DNA of 64,000 nt, taken from Posidonia oceanica (Eukaryota; Streptophyta; Magnoliopsida; Alismatales; Posidoniaceae). Positions 24,614 to 37,196 of the stretch are shown here, in pieces (position 1 is the stretch's first letter; each line of letters opens with the position of its first letter). The DNA is taken from NCBI GenBank assembly GCA_037176725.1, contig JAZBRS010000013.1:7009001-7073000 (forward strand). Direction: 5' to 3'. A model generated the notes under the pieces. It was given only the letters and a program-made list of their open reading frames with translations, ran no database searches and was not told the DNA's origin. The position numbers and the translations under genes were made by a program.

Positions 24614-27600
24614 AGAGCTAAAATTTATCCACAAGAAAGAAGCCTAGGAATTTTGGTGACTTAGGACTGTACGGCCAAGTTGAGTTGCTATTTGCAGGAT
24701 CGTACTAAACACATTGCTCCAATCGAAGACGTTTTCAGTAGCATCGCAAGATAATTAGTCCTAGTATCTAATCGAACCTGGCTAAGAGTAGTTGGGAAAG
24801 AAGTAGGGAGGTCAGGAACTAGTGCACGTCCATGGCAACTATCTTTGTCCAAAACAAGCTTAATGTGCGACTTGAACATATTTGATTCCATTAAGAAAAA
24901 TAAAAAAAATAAAAAGCTTGAAGAGGCATGGAGAGTAGTAGTATGCTTGTTGGGTCACCACCATCACTTCCTCCTTGTCTTTAGGATTTGGAAAATTCTT
25001 TCTCTTCTTGAGTCACCTGCGATTTTCTTAGGAAAAACCTCATCCTGTCTACCGGATTCTCTTGAGTGATATTGAACTTCTTCACCAAAACATATGAAGA
25101 TGTTGTTGATCAAACAAAGCACCGAAATACAAGCTGTTCCCAGTGCCGCTAATCAACATCTTACATTTGATCTTACTAATCTCATTGAGATTACCTGTTT
25201 TCTAAATTAAGATTGTAAGGTAAATTTGACTTCTATTTTCTAAATGACCATTGCAAGGTATGTAATATAACATTAGATCTTAAAACAAATTTATTATGAC
25301 ATGGCACAATCTAGTAATAATAGGTCTACATAGGGACAATTGTTGCGTGGAGGCAGGCAGCTTTTCTTCAGATACAAAACAAGTTTGACATATTTCAAGT
25401 TTATGATTATTGTTTTGCCTAATACGAGACCAAAATTTCCATTAATAAGTGTCTATTCGACCATTAATTCCCAACCTTTTCGTTTCTATCATATCATTTC
25501 AGGCTATAAGCTATTCCCCAACAATTCAAGGTCTAGAATGAACACAACAGACACAAAATAAACAGTTTATTTTTCACACACTGCTTAATTGTACCACAAA
25601 TACTTTATGATTGCTACAAAGTCGATGTCAAGATAAATAGAACAAGAAAGTGGCAAAATTTTCATGTTACAAACATAGAAGAGGTCATGAGTTATTTAAA
25701 TTCATTTGTTGTGAATTTAGCAATCAACTGCAAGAATTGTTGGTTATACTTTGAACCTAGATAACTTATTTAACTAATAAATTATCTACCACATGTATTA
25801 TTACATGGATCTAAGGCGATTTGATAAACACGTGGAGGTGCGGGCTGGAACCCCTCTAGCAGTATGGGATCCGATTAAGGATCCGTTTATATCATGTGTA
25901 TGTGTGTGTGTAGTATAGTCAATCGAAGATTTCTAACTTTACGATCTTAACTTGCACGAATACATCGATTTTTTATTAATCGACAAACAATGTAATTTCA
26001 TGAATACCTTGTTTTTTAAGATATAATTATGAAAATGACTTAATTTTGAATCATAAATATCATGAAAAATGTAACCCATGTCCATCATTTGAATTTCACA
26101 TTTGATGGATGGATATTGAGATATAACGATAAATTCATGACTCAAAGGCTTATTTTTATTTGAAAATTTTTATTTATTTATGATACTTAACATTAAAATT
26201 TCAGAAATAATTGATATTTGATATGTTAGATCTAAATATAATATAAATCATATCCTACAGTTGAAAGTTTAATATCATCTACGAAGTATGAATATGACAT
26301 GGAAGTTCAATTTACATAAAATATGTCTTGGTCTCATTTTAAATTTTCCACACACACACACACACACACAAAGACAGAGAGGGATTTAGCATTAAAATAA
26401 TCTTAATTGAACCTTGCTCTCAAGAACTCAATTGGAGTCATGTTCTCCTCTTTGTAGGAGTGAGATCGAGGTTTGATAAGATGAGTTGGAAATTGTAGAC
26501 CTATATACTAGACAAAGCACTCAAGAATCTTGCTTCTCTCCTTGTAGGAGCGAGCTGAAGGTTGATATGATGAGTAGAAAATTGTAGATGAGAGGATAGA
26601 ATAGGATATTGTGGACGAGTGTACTGGAAATTTCTGGAACGAAAGGAAGAATATGTTTAAAGAAGTGGATAAAGAAATTGCCGGAATATTTCAGAAATTA
26701 GGAAGTGGGCTAATAAGTAGGCTTGAAAATTGGACTGACATTGGGCTTGTTTGCACAATATGGATATGTAAAGTAAGAGGTCGAAAATTTTGTATCCTGC
26801 GGGAGGCCACATAAAACAAACAATCGATGGTGTACTTGATTGCCGTTATTCCAACTGGGATTGGTATGAATATACTGATTGAAGTGGGTGCTTGGGGCAT
26901 ACATATAACTCTGTACGAAACTTGAAATGCTATGCCATAAAATGTTTGTGTTGTGAATTGTGTGATCCACTGTAATACATTTGCACCACATACTCCACAC
27001 CCCACCCTGTCCAACAAGCCATCCAGGTGATTGTTACGTGAAGAGCTGGAAAAGCAAGCTTTACGAGAAACAAACACTTTTCAAGAAGAACAAAACAGAA
27101 TATTATAAAATAAAGGAATTTTCACATGACTTCCTTTATGAAGTAGCATTTTTGGCCTTGGTCTTTAGATGACACCTATTTGTTAGTGTGCCTTTGCAAA
27201 ATTAAACGTTATATCCTAATATCCTCATTGTTACCTTTCTTTACCGAACCTAGGTTAAATCTCTAATCTTAGATGTTAAATTACTAATCTACATCTTTTT
27301 AAAAACATTAACTCAAAAATCAATCCAACTCGCAACTTAACCATCTTCCTCTATCTCTCTCTACCTGTCTCCTTCTCCTGAGTTATGCCAATCCTATTCA
27401 CCTATCACCATCAACGTAAAATGAAGTTTGTAAGAACATATAAATAAGGATATTATAGTCATTCAACATGCAGTTAATGGAGTAAATTAACATTATATCA
27501 TGAGTGTTAACTACAAAGGCATTACAGACAAGAATTTGATTTTATAAGGTCAGATTGATAAATAAGTATACCAACACATATGCTACTTTAGAAAAACATC

Positions 27601-27986
27601 CAAGCATTAATTCCTAAAATAAAATAATTGCACATCTGCGTATGCACGTCCTCCTCATCTTGTTATCCATTCACAAAGAAACCTTATTGTATAGCAAACA
27701 CCTTCTCAGAGAGGAGACACAGATCTGAAGTTTACGTACCATGGTGTTCTAGCCCAATTAAACAATTTGCCCGAGTTCATGCCATCACGTGGCTAATCTT
27801 TATTTTCTCCCACTAAGAGTCTAAGACCATCTTGATAAAACAACAGTTTAGTAGCAAAACATGTTGCAGTAGGATAATAGTATTCTTTCTTCTGCAATAA
27901 TAATTTATAGAACTGGTGAAGAAACATCTCAGTGATGTACATTACAACTGATTTTGTGGTACCCATGATACATCTTACGAGACTTA
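24614..27986. other. Intergenic DNA with a CA microsatellite and a diverged tandem duplication
   Basis: No supported gene. A (CA)11-type microsatellite lies at 26349-26370. Near 26440-26600 two diverged copies about 105 bases apart share CTCCTTTGTAGGAG/CTCCTTGTAGGAG and GATGAGTWGRAAATTGTAGA. A 128-residue minus-strand ORF at 26691-27077 shows no motif I can name. Confidence 0.5.
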
Positions 27987-27998
27987 CACTACAAGAAA
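27987..27998 (+). repeat. Left CACTA terminal inverted repeat
   Basis: CACTACAAGAAA, preceded by TTA. It matches the right terminus exactly over 12 bases. Confidence 0.92.
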
Positions 27999-28659
27999 AT
28001 AGTCTTTATTGACGGCCTTGACTGTCAATAAAAGTGTATAAAATTGTCATTATAGATATAATGATGGTCACCTGACCATTGGCTAAAGTCCCGTCATTAA
28101 ATGGTATTGTGATGTTTTTATGTGACTGTCAGTAAAAATAGTTTATTGTGATGATTTTTTCTGTCGCTGTACGTATTTGATTTATCAACAGTTACTATTA
28201 TAACTATCCCAAAAAAGTGACTTTATCGACGGTTAAAGAGATATAAATGTCTCTAAAGATCAAAATTTTCCGATACATTTTTATTTCTAATATCACTAAT
28301 TATATGTTATAGTAACGGTTAACTATATAAACTATCAATATATTAATTATTTACTGTCACCTTTGAATTCCTCATGTTAGTATATATATACTATAACGAC
28401 AGCTAACCACATACTTTGTTAATATATTAACCATTCACCAACATTTTTTTATTTGTAGCGTTGGTAAGTACATATTATAGTGACAGTAAACTAGGTAATT
28501 ATATCAAGTGGTTGCAATAATAAATGTTAATTGAAAACTATTTGCATTACATAATTTACCTCAAATATAAATGCATATCCAATTCGAATCATGAAAATTG
28601 ACATATATATACATAAGTGCCAAACATTTACAAACACAAGTATGAAACAAAAGTTTTTT

Positions 28660-29015
28660 TTTTTTTTTTTGAGCTGAAAGGTGAAATGACACCAATGTTT
28701 TATTAATACAAATCCAAAACCTACAAAAAAAAAGGGGACCAAAAATGTGAAGGCAAGATGCCAACACTAAACCTGAAACAAAATGAAAAGAAACAAAAAA
28801 GAGAGAATGTGTGAATAAGAGAGAAGTTAAGAAGGTACATAGCCCCATTGGCTAATAGAAGTCTTAATGTAAGACCTTGCCATAGACACTCTGTTCTTCT
28901 TCACTTCTAAAATAGATGATTTTGCTACTTCATCAATCTCTTTTGTTCCCAATCTTTTGGGAATGAACTGCATCAGAAGCAAAGAAGACCATAAGAATTG
29001 CTTCCAAGAGTGTGG
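28660..29015 (-). mobile_element. Retroposed 3' end with poly(A), possibly LINE-derived
   Basis: On the minus strand an open frame (APHSWKQF to SQWGYVPS) continues from the NERD1-like codons to TAA at 28829-28827. It is followed by about 150 bases of T-rich leader-like DNA, TTAATAAAACATTGG (containing AATAAA) and then a run of about 18 A. A 3' tail plus poly(A) suggests a retroposed transcript or LINE 3' end fused to the NERD1 fragment. The protein segment is not one I recognise. Confidence 0.4.
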
Positions 29016-29755
29016 GGCTCCAACATCAACACGTCGATTGTTGGGCTCCAGTACCTAATAGGATTATAAGTCAAGAGATACTGACGTGTTACATTTCAAG
29101 TAAAAAGGAGAAGCAGATAACATCAAACATTTATAGTATAAACTATATAACTAGAATTTGAAGAAAGAAAAAATTCTTAAACACGAAGAATCTGAGAAAA
29201 GCAATCTGATATCAAAATGTTATCATTGAAACAATATAATGTGATTCAAGTCAAAGTTTTGATCCAATAATAACTGCCATCATGTAAAATTTGCTAGCTA
29301 TGCAGGATGGATGCTCAATCTGCTTTTTGAAGTGGAATTTTGTTGCAAGATTGAGTTTGTCAGCATATTTCCAACACAACTAGGAAATAAAAAAGGTCTA
29401 ATTCCAGAGTACACAAAGTGAAGATTCCAAAGGAGACTAAGCAATGTACAGCTAAATAACCTTTCTAGGATCTCATCAAACAACTTATGAAATTATATCA
29501 CGACACTACAATGGGCTACTGGTAAAAATAAATAAATAAAAGGAAAGGTAAAAAAATCCTTTCAACACATTCTGAGCTACACCTCCTGCATGAGCACGTC
29601 TTTTACCTGAATCTTGGCATCGTGAGTATTTCACTCCTCCCATCGCCATTCAGATCAGCCACAATCGGGGGCGGTAAACGCTCTGCTTCGTATTTAATCG
29701 GGTAATCATCAAACAGATGGAACCACACTTCCTTGATGGAAAATTCCCCACCATG
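29016..29755 (-). pseudogene. NERD1: NERD1-like FG-GAP repeat protein, two captured exons with a frameshift
   Basis: Exon A (29755-29607, acceptor ATCAG, donor CAG|GTAAAA) encodes EFSIKEVWFHLFDDYPIKYE and LPPPIVADLNGDG, characteristic of the N-terminus of the plant FG-GAP protein NERD1, a Golgi-located protein needed for root and reproductive growth. After GRSEIL the frame breaks, but the alternative frame reads HDAKIQ up to the donor. Exon A is 149 bases, whereas I recall the corresponding coding stretch as 53 codons, so about ten bases are missing. Exon B (from 29054, acceptor TTAG) continues VLEPNNRRVDVG and then diverges. The remaining several hundred residues of the protein are absent. 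It is a captured, non-functional fragment inside the CACTA element. Confidence 0.8.
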
Positions 29756-30448
29756 CTGATGAATAAGACAAGCACCACGACACACCAACACATCAGTAAT
29801 AACTTCAACATAAACAAATGTAACAAGAGACGAGCATAAACTACAAAGACAACATCTTTGAAGACTAAAGAACTTCTATAACCACATGCACCTATAAACT
29901 ATACCGAGTCTCCTTCACCATGATACCATTACACAAATGGAATGCACATATAGATAGCAATATAGCATACTGAATCTGAAATCCTGCGACACTGTGTTCA
30001 TGCTTTTACTAAATTTACATTTTTCTAACAGTTTTTCAGTTCATTAAGCTTGAAAATGAATTGAGTAAATCTACAATTACTTTGAGTGGAAGAGATACTC
30101 AATGAGAGTTTTAAGTTTCTCCTGAAGGAATTTCCATCAAAATAGAGGGTAGAACTTGTTCTAATTTTTTTAAAGAGAAGGTCATTTTAGTAAAAGTACT
30201 TATAGCAAGCCAAATAGCAATATACCTGTAATATACATTATTAAATACTGATAAAGTTGTCATCAAACTAAAACCACCAGTATTTCAGTTTACTCCTGAA
30301 TATGTTTTCTTAGGCTACTAAAAGTGCAGAAAAGAATTCCAATCTTGTAACAAGTAGGCACATCTATAACATGTTCAACAATTCTGATCTTAGCCATTCA
30401 GAGTTTCAAACAAACACTGCAGTTTCATATGGACAATCTCTTATAATT

Positions 30449-30710
30449 AAGGCATGCAGAGAAATCCAACAAAAAGAGTAAGACATGGCAGGAAGAGATT
30501 TAATTAAAATCTGAAAATGCAGAGCAGCAATCAACCAAGATAAGTAGACTTTTCACAGCCTTGATTATATTGCTATCAACCAATATAAGGCATGAAGAGA
30601 AATCCAACAAAAAGAGTTAAGACATGGCAGGAAGAGATTTAATTAAAATCTGAAAATGCAGAGCAGCAATCAACCAAGATAAGTAGACTTTTCACAACCT
30701 TGATTATATA
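30449..30710. repeat. Tandem duplication, about 138-bp period
   Basis: 30451-30570 and 30589-30709 are nearly identical (GGCATGMAGAGAAATCCAAC to TTGATTATAT), differing by a few bases and one inserted T. The duplication lies between the HIR and NERD1 fragments inside the CACTA element. Confidence 0.88.
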
Positions 30711-30748
30711 CTTCTAGAACCACTGTATGCTATATTGCTATCTATATC

Positions 30749-31194
30749 TGCATCTCCTTCAGCTCGTTTTATCTGCAGGATCTTCTCGGCTTCGGCTTTC
30801 TTATTTGCTGCCACCCTAAGCCTTGCAGCTGTCACACACGAACCATAAAGTAGATTCCATGATTCACAACAGAAGCTTGCATTATCACATTAGTTCAGAG
30901 TAACTTGTACTAGAAGGAAAAATTGGTGATAGTACAGCATTTGATATCTGCAATGAGTGTCTGAACTATTTCATATCCATAATTTGACATGGCCTACAAT
31001 GTCATGTAGTCAAAGATGATCATGAAACTTTTTTTTGATTAGTGATAGTCATGAACATTTGATAGAAAGAAACTATGTGTAGGCATTAAACAATTGTTAC
31101 CTTCTCAAGCTCTCTTTCAACAGCTTTGGCAATGTCTTTCTTCTGCTCAAAGACACGTCATCTAAGTTCAGTTTTGGCACACTTGCCCTGACAA
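30749..31194 (-). pseudogene. HIR: HIR (hypersensitive-induced reaction, band-7/SPFH) protein fragment, three captured exons
   Basis: Exon 1 (31194-31101; GGCAG acceptor, AAG|GTAACA donor) encodes VRASVPKLNLDD, then a two-base insertion shifts the frame. The other frame reads FEQKKDIAKAVERELEK. Exon 2 (from 30993) gives AMSNYGYEIVQTLIADI and is then cut short, apparently by an internal deletion between similar GATATC/GAGATC words. Exon 3 (from 30828) gives ARLRVAANKKAEAEKILQIK and RAEGDA before homology stops. HIR proteins are plasma-membrane microdomain scaffolds in plant immunity. The first and last parts of the family are absent. Exon order and strand are preserved and introns retained, so the capture was from genomic DNA, not cDNA. 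Confidence 0.88.
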
Positions 31195-31434
31195 CTGCCA
31201 GATAGAAACTTCCAAATGATGACCAAACCAAGGCAGGTCCAGCATGTGAAGGAGCTTCCGCTACAACTCCAGCTATGAGCAAAGTTCCAACAACATTAAA
31301 ATCTAATGCAAACTTACATTTGCTAGAGGTGACATTCTCAAGGATTCTCTTATATTTGGAATTTCATAGTAGCAGTCTGCATAAATTAAACATTTAAACG
31401 AGCACTAATAAAAAGAGACAAATAATCTCCATAT

Positions 31435-33765
31435 GTAGCGTTTGGTACGCTAGAATAGGGACTGGAAAAAATTCCATTCTGATGTTCAGTACACAAATAA
31501 ACTTCAAATAGCTATAAGAATGCGATTCCCTTGGGAATCAAATTTTCATTGAACATAAGAATTTCATTCATTTCCAAGGGATAAGGAATTTGATTTCCAT
31601 TCCATTGAAAATCATCCACACCCCTCTCCTCAAAAAAACCCGACGATATTTTTCTCTATTCTCTCCCTCGTCTCACACGCATCTGCCCCTTCCCTTCCTC
31701 CTCCGGCCTCCCTCTTCTGCCCCTTCCCTCTGCAGCCCTCCCTCCTCCGCCCTTTCCCTCCACAACCCTCCCTCCTCCTCTGCAGTCCTCCCTCCTCCTC
31801 CGTGGCCCTCTCTCCTCCTCCGTAGCCTGACAGAGTCCTCCGCAACCCTCCCTCCTCCTCCGCGGTTCTCGCTAAGGTTTTTTTTTTTGAAATTAATTTC
31901 TATTTTTTTTTCTTCTTTTCCAATTTTTTTTGGGTCGTCTTTTCCAATTTTTTTTAGTTTCTACTGAAATATATGTTGGATATTAGATGATATTGGCATG
32001 GTTGTTTCAATCCTGTTTGCTTATATATTGAAATAAATATATGTTTTTTGGAACAAACCTGTTGTATTGTTGTTATGTACAAGGATGAGTTCATTATTTG
32101 GAGCAACTCTGGGTCCTCTACAGATCATGCTAATTTGAGCTATATGCTAATATATATGGATGGTTTTTCACTTCAATGCGTATAGCAATGGAAACCAGAC
32201 TTTGGCCTACTTGCTTGGTTCTAATATATTATCACTTCTTATTACATTTGCTGTAAGATAAGTACATGTTTATGTTGCTCTTCATGTCTTTTTTTAGATA
32301 TATTTAACATGAATTAGACATTTTTGCTCTGCAAAGTATTCAACTGTTGTTTATATTCTGTATCAACTGATGGTCAGATTTGATGTCAAGTGGAAAAACT
32401 AATACAATAATCAATAAATGAAGCGTGTTCTTCATACAGACTAAAAGTTTAGAATGCTTAAATGGCTTTGAGACATGGAATGTCCAAGAAATATATTGTG
32501 CAAGGTTAGAATTTGATGTGAATGCCCTTTGCAAGGGTGGCATACTTCCTTGCATTGCATCTCCTTCTTGTAAAAGCATGTTTGTTTTTATCTAGCAAAA
32601 TGACATTATAAGAAACAAGGGAGAATATCAATATGAGCTATAATATATGTGCTTACAAGTCATGCAGAAAGGGAGAATATTGCTGTCTTAGTAGTGTCCA
32701 AATGAACACAATGATAAAACACTACTGATAAAGTTTTTTAGACCCATCCCAATCATCAAATTATTTTCGTCAGTGAGAACTAGTACACTTTATTCATATT
32801 TATATTATTTTTACTTAAGTCTGGATTTTGTTTGTTTTTTATTCATATTTGGTATCTGTTTTTTTTTTCAATTTTCTGTATCACCATTCATGTTTTTGAT
32901 AGCGCTTCATGTAATTTATATATTGAGACTATAATGTTTGATATGTTGGGATTGGAGAGACAAAAGGTGTATGTCATTTTTTTCTGTGTAAGTAATTTCC
33001 TACCACTGTTTCAACAAAAGGTGTATGACAAAGTCTTTTTTATTCTATGTATGTAGTGTTCGTTCTTATTATTGTTGTTGATTGTAGTGTTGTATATGAT
33101 GGTTCGTATCAATAAAAGTTTGACAAGACAAAAAAGAATAAGGAGAAATGTCATCTTCGTTTTCAACTTTTGGCTTCAAATATTACAAATGGTTTTTTTT
33201 TTGCGCCTTCTTGGAATGTTAATTGAGTTACGTGAATATCAAATTAAAAGACCTATGTATTTAATGAACAAGGCTTCCAAGATTACTAATTTATATTGAT
33301 TAGTATATGCTAGTGAAAGCAGTACTTAATGGTGACATTTGATGTCATTTCTTTTATTTACTGTGAAACTACTATATTTTAGTAACATTTGTTGATGTTT
33401 TTCAATCTATTTTGAAACTAGTATATTTTAGTGACATTTGTTGATATTTTTTGGTAGATTAATGTCATGAGCAAACGTGAATTTGTTATTTTTATTCTAC
33501 TTGTATGAGAAAAAAAACTATTTTAATTTTTTTCAGATTGACAGGATATTTTTGTTAATATATAATTATTAATCTTCCAAATTTTATATTTCCATTCCGA
33601 TTCTGTTCTTATGTACCATACAGTGGAATGACATTGTCTGTCAATTCCACTCTGTAATTCCATTGGAATAAACTATTTCATTCCATTCCAATCCAAATTC
33701 CATTTCAGAGTTCATTCCATTACTATCTATTTTCATTCCAGTTAGAATTGGGGGATACAAGCATG
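31435..33765. mobile_element. Possible nested DNA element inside the CACTA element
   Basis: The left side begins GTAGCGTTTGGTACGCTAGAA and is rich in GGAAT/ATTCC words, as is the right side (33590-33750), which ends near GAATTGGGGGATACAAGC. GTTTGGTA-type ends plus clustered GGAAT...ATTCC motifs are common in plant non-autonomous elements. The two ends match only loosely and no target duplication was confirmed. The interior is AT-rich with no coding sequence I trust. Confidence 0.35.
31680..31875. repeat. CT-rich minisatellite
   Basis: Diverged units of about 18-22 bases (CCCTCCCTCCTCCTCCGC-like) are repeated eight or more times. They create low-complexity ORFs on both strands. Confidence 0.75.
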
Positions 33766-34344
33766 TACCTAGAGAAGTAGGTGTTCACTAGCGTGAGCCA
33801 ATGAAACAGGCATGCTAAAGCCAATCTCCTTTTCCTTTTTGTGGTCTCTTAGTATATAGTTTTTCCTCATCAATATTACAGCCAACTTGTCCCAACTTTC
33901 AAGCCACAGATGTGTAACCACAGATGTGGAACCCTCAAACTTGCCAAAATAATTATAAAACAAAATTAAATCCATAATCTAAATATCCATCATTAAAATG
34001 ACAATGCATTAATAAATCTGCAAATTCAAATCATTCTCAAATTAAATTGAAATCCACAATCTAAATGTTGATGTATCAAACTAAATTGAAGTCCACTTTC
34101 TAAAAATTAAGAAACCTAAACAATAAATAACCCAACGTCTAAATTTTAAATATTTCGAAATAACTCTATTTTAATGCACAATGTCTCTTTACACCAACAT
34201 CTTCACTTCTTCAATAACTCAACCTGTATCAAGGAAAAGACATTACAAGTTAGATGAGTATGTTCAAATCAGTAGAAGTGAAGTGTATACATATAAGAAA
34301 GTCATTAACAATTCTGTCATATAAGACAAATTAAATACACTTAC
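33766..34344. other. CACTA interior without identified exon
   Basis: AT-rich DNA between the nested element and the TnpA-like exons. A 68-residue minus-strand ORF (33975-33769) could be a further exon but has no recognised motif. Confidence 0.35.
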
Positions 34345-35640
34345 ATAATCATGAACCCATGCCACGTGATTTGAAGCTGCATCACCTATGGTTTTCATGT
34401 GCCCATACAGTCTGAACAAAGGAGTAGACGAGTCGATAAAAGATTTAATAGTTACTTCACACTATCCAACAACTCAAGGACGTCCACTGACAACTTCGTC
34501 TGGATTCTCACTTAAGAGAAAACCCTTTGCTACTGTACCTTTGCCCATATAGGATAACTTGCATGGTATGCAACTACATTTATGAAACAAAATTAGCACT
34601 TGAATCAACATAACATGGCAATTCAAACAATAATTCAAATAGTAATTCTTGAAATATTACCATTCTATCTTTTGGAGGTTGAACTCGTTTTTGTGTTATA
34701 TTACTTGGATTATTGGTAGGTTTTCTCTTAATGGCCTGCAACATTGATTATATTACTCAACTTTCTCTTAGAGCATAACGACTTTATGTATATAAATATT
34801 TATATATGAAATATGTTTTAATAGAAAGAAATGCAACCTACCTCACTCCTCTTATGCAAAGGACATAAACTAGATGTGTTATTATGAGGAGGAACCTCCA
34901 TATCATATCCCTGTAGTGAACTCCCATAATCTCATAACATGCATGGATATATTATGTTTGAATTTTGAAAATTTAAATGGAAAAATGGATCCTACCCCAT
35001 GTGCCCTAATTGAAAGACAATGTGACTTAGATGTATTTATGTTTGTACGCACCTCAATACGAAGTCTCTGTAGTAAACTCCATATTATAAATAATAAAAA
35101 ATTATAAGAATTACAATCATTAAATATGCAAAAGAGAATCACCTTAGGAGATGGATCCACATGACTCCCAATTGAAGATGTTTCTGATGAAGATTCCTAC
35201 AATACATTGTTGTTCTAAGCTTAAGTGTTGCATTCTAAAAAAAAATGAAGAAAGTACTAGCATATAATATTTCTACAAATAATATAGTCAGATATAAATT
35301 TAAGTAACTAATACCTGTTGCCTGCCAATTTTCTCGAACATGTAATTCATTTTCTTTTCCATTTCAGAAAATTTTAATATTTTTTCTTCCATTTCAGAAA
35401 CTTTAAATCTCATGTCATCCACTTCCTTAGCTAGTCTTTGATTTTCAGATATCAACATAGAATTTGAAGCACGTCTAGCTTTTGGACCCCATAGTTTCGA
35501 TGGAGTTGGTCCATTTCCTAAACCACGAACTCGGCCATGTCTCTCTTCCCCAAAAACATGAGAAAGAATGTCATCTTTAGCTGCAACATCACTTTGTGTA
35601 CCCTCTGGTTGTTGAGTTTGAAGTTCATGTATCTTTTCCT
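34345..35640 (-). pseudogene. Defective CACTA TnpA-like gene (Transposase_24-type)
   Basis: Exon 35640-35317 contains DDILSHVFGEERHGRVRGLG and NGPTPSKLWGPKARR, the signature of the plant CACTA accessory protein (Transposase_24 family), then a heptad-like coiled coil (LAKEVDDM...SEMEEKILKF) ending KIGRQQ before GTATTAG. Small exons follow at 35200-35155, about 35080-35070, 34912-34842 and 34736-34664. The last exon (about 34580-34345) reads MGKGTVAKGFLLSENPDEVV and later LFRLYGHMKTIGDAASNHVAW, the usual C-terminal domain of this family. Two stop codons lie in the last exon, so the gene is broken. TnpA-like proteins bind subterminal repeats. The catalytic partner is missing from the element. 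Confidence 0.8.
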
Positions 35641-36488
35641 ATGTAAGGTAAAAAAACATAATGTGAAGTACTTCACTAAACTATATATGCTACTGTAATG
35701 TGTAGTGAGCTTACTATAATTGCAGCTAAGGTGTCATTTAGAGGTCATGTATGTACCTCAGTTTTTTTATCCAACTTTTGTCCATTTTCCACCTATTTAA
35801 CTCAAGTATGAAAAACATGAGAAAAACAAATATATTAGCATATGAAAAGTTATAGATAACAACAAATGGGATGAAATGAATATTAATTGATCCCCGTGTA
35901 GAGCAAATGAACTCCATTGAGTTCATTCTGATTTGTTGTGAGGCCCATTGGTAATAATGCCAAAAAGCTTCTTTAAGTGATTGAGTGCAGAATGAAGAAA
36001 AGATAAACTTTCAGAATTCACAACTTCTGAGTTCTACGACTTGGAAATAGTTTCTAGTTCCTATAATCATTTTAGATATCCATACATGGGAAATCCTGGT
36101 CTTGGACTTTTTGCAGTAATACATAGCATGCATCACAACCATACAATTATAGAACAAAACAAGAGCCGAATTAGAGTATCATTTGATAAGATCATTTGAG
36201 TGCACTGCCCCCATCAATAAGGTCATATCTATATTTCAGAGGAAGGTGATGCCTATTAACATCCTTCAAATATTTCAACCTAATAGAAAAAATTAATTTC
36301 CTTCTTTTTTTCTCGTCATTGCATATACCTCTCCTAAGTTGCTAGTCAATTGAAGATATCTATATCCAAGAGGAGGCATCAGGCAAGAATACTATAAAGA
36401 CAAATAAAATAAGGTTGCAAAGAGATAAAAGTTCAGAGTTAAGATACTATGATCACCCAACAAACTTTTTTCCTCTCTAAGAAGATAC
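35641..36488. other. CACTA interior, no supported exon
   Basis: AT-rich, intron-like DNA between the TnpA-like gene and the 30-codon exon at 36489-36578. Nothing recognised. Confidence 0.4.
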
Positions 36489-36578
36489 CTTTGCTGCAAC
36501 TTCTCCAAGATTACCAGAGATGGCAAAATGATTTTGTATCACATGGAATGAGGGGTCTTTTTGTCCCCTTGCAATAGC
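36489..36578 (-). pseudogene. Single captured exon of unidentified gene (30 codons)
   Basis: This 90-base open exon is flanked by GTACAG acceptor and AAG|GTATCT donor. It encodes AIARGQKDPSFHVIQNHFAI, then SGNLGEVAAK. The residue composition and clean splice sites look like a genuine conserved exon. I cannot name the parent gene. It may belong with the GC-rich exon at 36922-37196, which also ends at a splice donor on the same strand. Confidence 0.45.
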
Positions 36579-36921
36579 CTGTACGGTTATCAAGTCAAAG
36601 ACCACAAAAATATTAAAAATAACAATGCTGCCAAACAACTAATACTGCAATGAATGTTGCTGATAAATAATTTATAATGTAACAGAAAACATGGCCACCA
36701 ACAAAGAATATGACCCATGGAAACATCTCATTACTTGAAAAGGATTTCCATGAAATTTCACATACTTTGGTGAAATTTCCTAGTGATGCAAGGAGGAGAA
36801 AGTAGTCTAGATGGATATAGAAAAACAAACAAAATGAAAAGTTACACAGCGTCTGTAGGTTCTGCAAGGATATAGAGTGATCATCATGTAGTAAGGAAAT
36901 ATTGGGTTGATGGGTTCTTAC

Positions 36922-37196
36922 CAGGAGGAGGCAATGAATGCCGACTGTCGAGATTGGAGGACTGAGGTCTGAGGAAGGCACTCGCAGCGGGAGCGCCGGA
37001 GGAGGTTGGAGTCTGGAGGCGGAGTCGCTCGAGGAGGAGGCGGAGTCTGGAGGCGGGGACGTGGGCGGAGTCGTTCGGGCCTTCGGGGACTCGGGGCCGC
37101 CAACAGGGATGGGGCTGGGCGAGTGGGTGAAATCGTTCGGGAACGTCGGGGACTGGTCGGACTTTCGGAGTCATTCGGGCCTCGGGAGTGGGTCAT
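36922..37196 (-). CDS. GC-rich first-exon-like sequence inside the CACTA element
   Basis: This is an abrupt GC-rich island near the right end of the element, with open frames on both strands and a strong minus-strand donor CTCCTCCTG|GTAAGA at 36922/36921. An ATG at 37196 opens a Pro/Arg/Ser-rich frame, but two other frames are also open, so the coding frame is undecided. By composition and position it resembles a captured 5' exon with promoter. Confidence 0.35.

Noticed and set aside
26691..27077. 128-residue minus-strand ORF
   Set aside because: It has varied composition, but no domain, splice context or upstream signal that I can support.
31590..31967. 125-residue plus-strand ORF
   Set aside because: It is Pro/Ser/Leu-rich translation of a CT-rich minisatellite.
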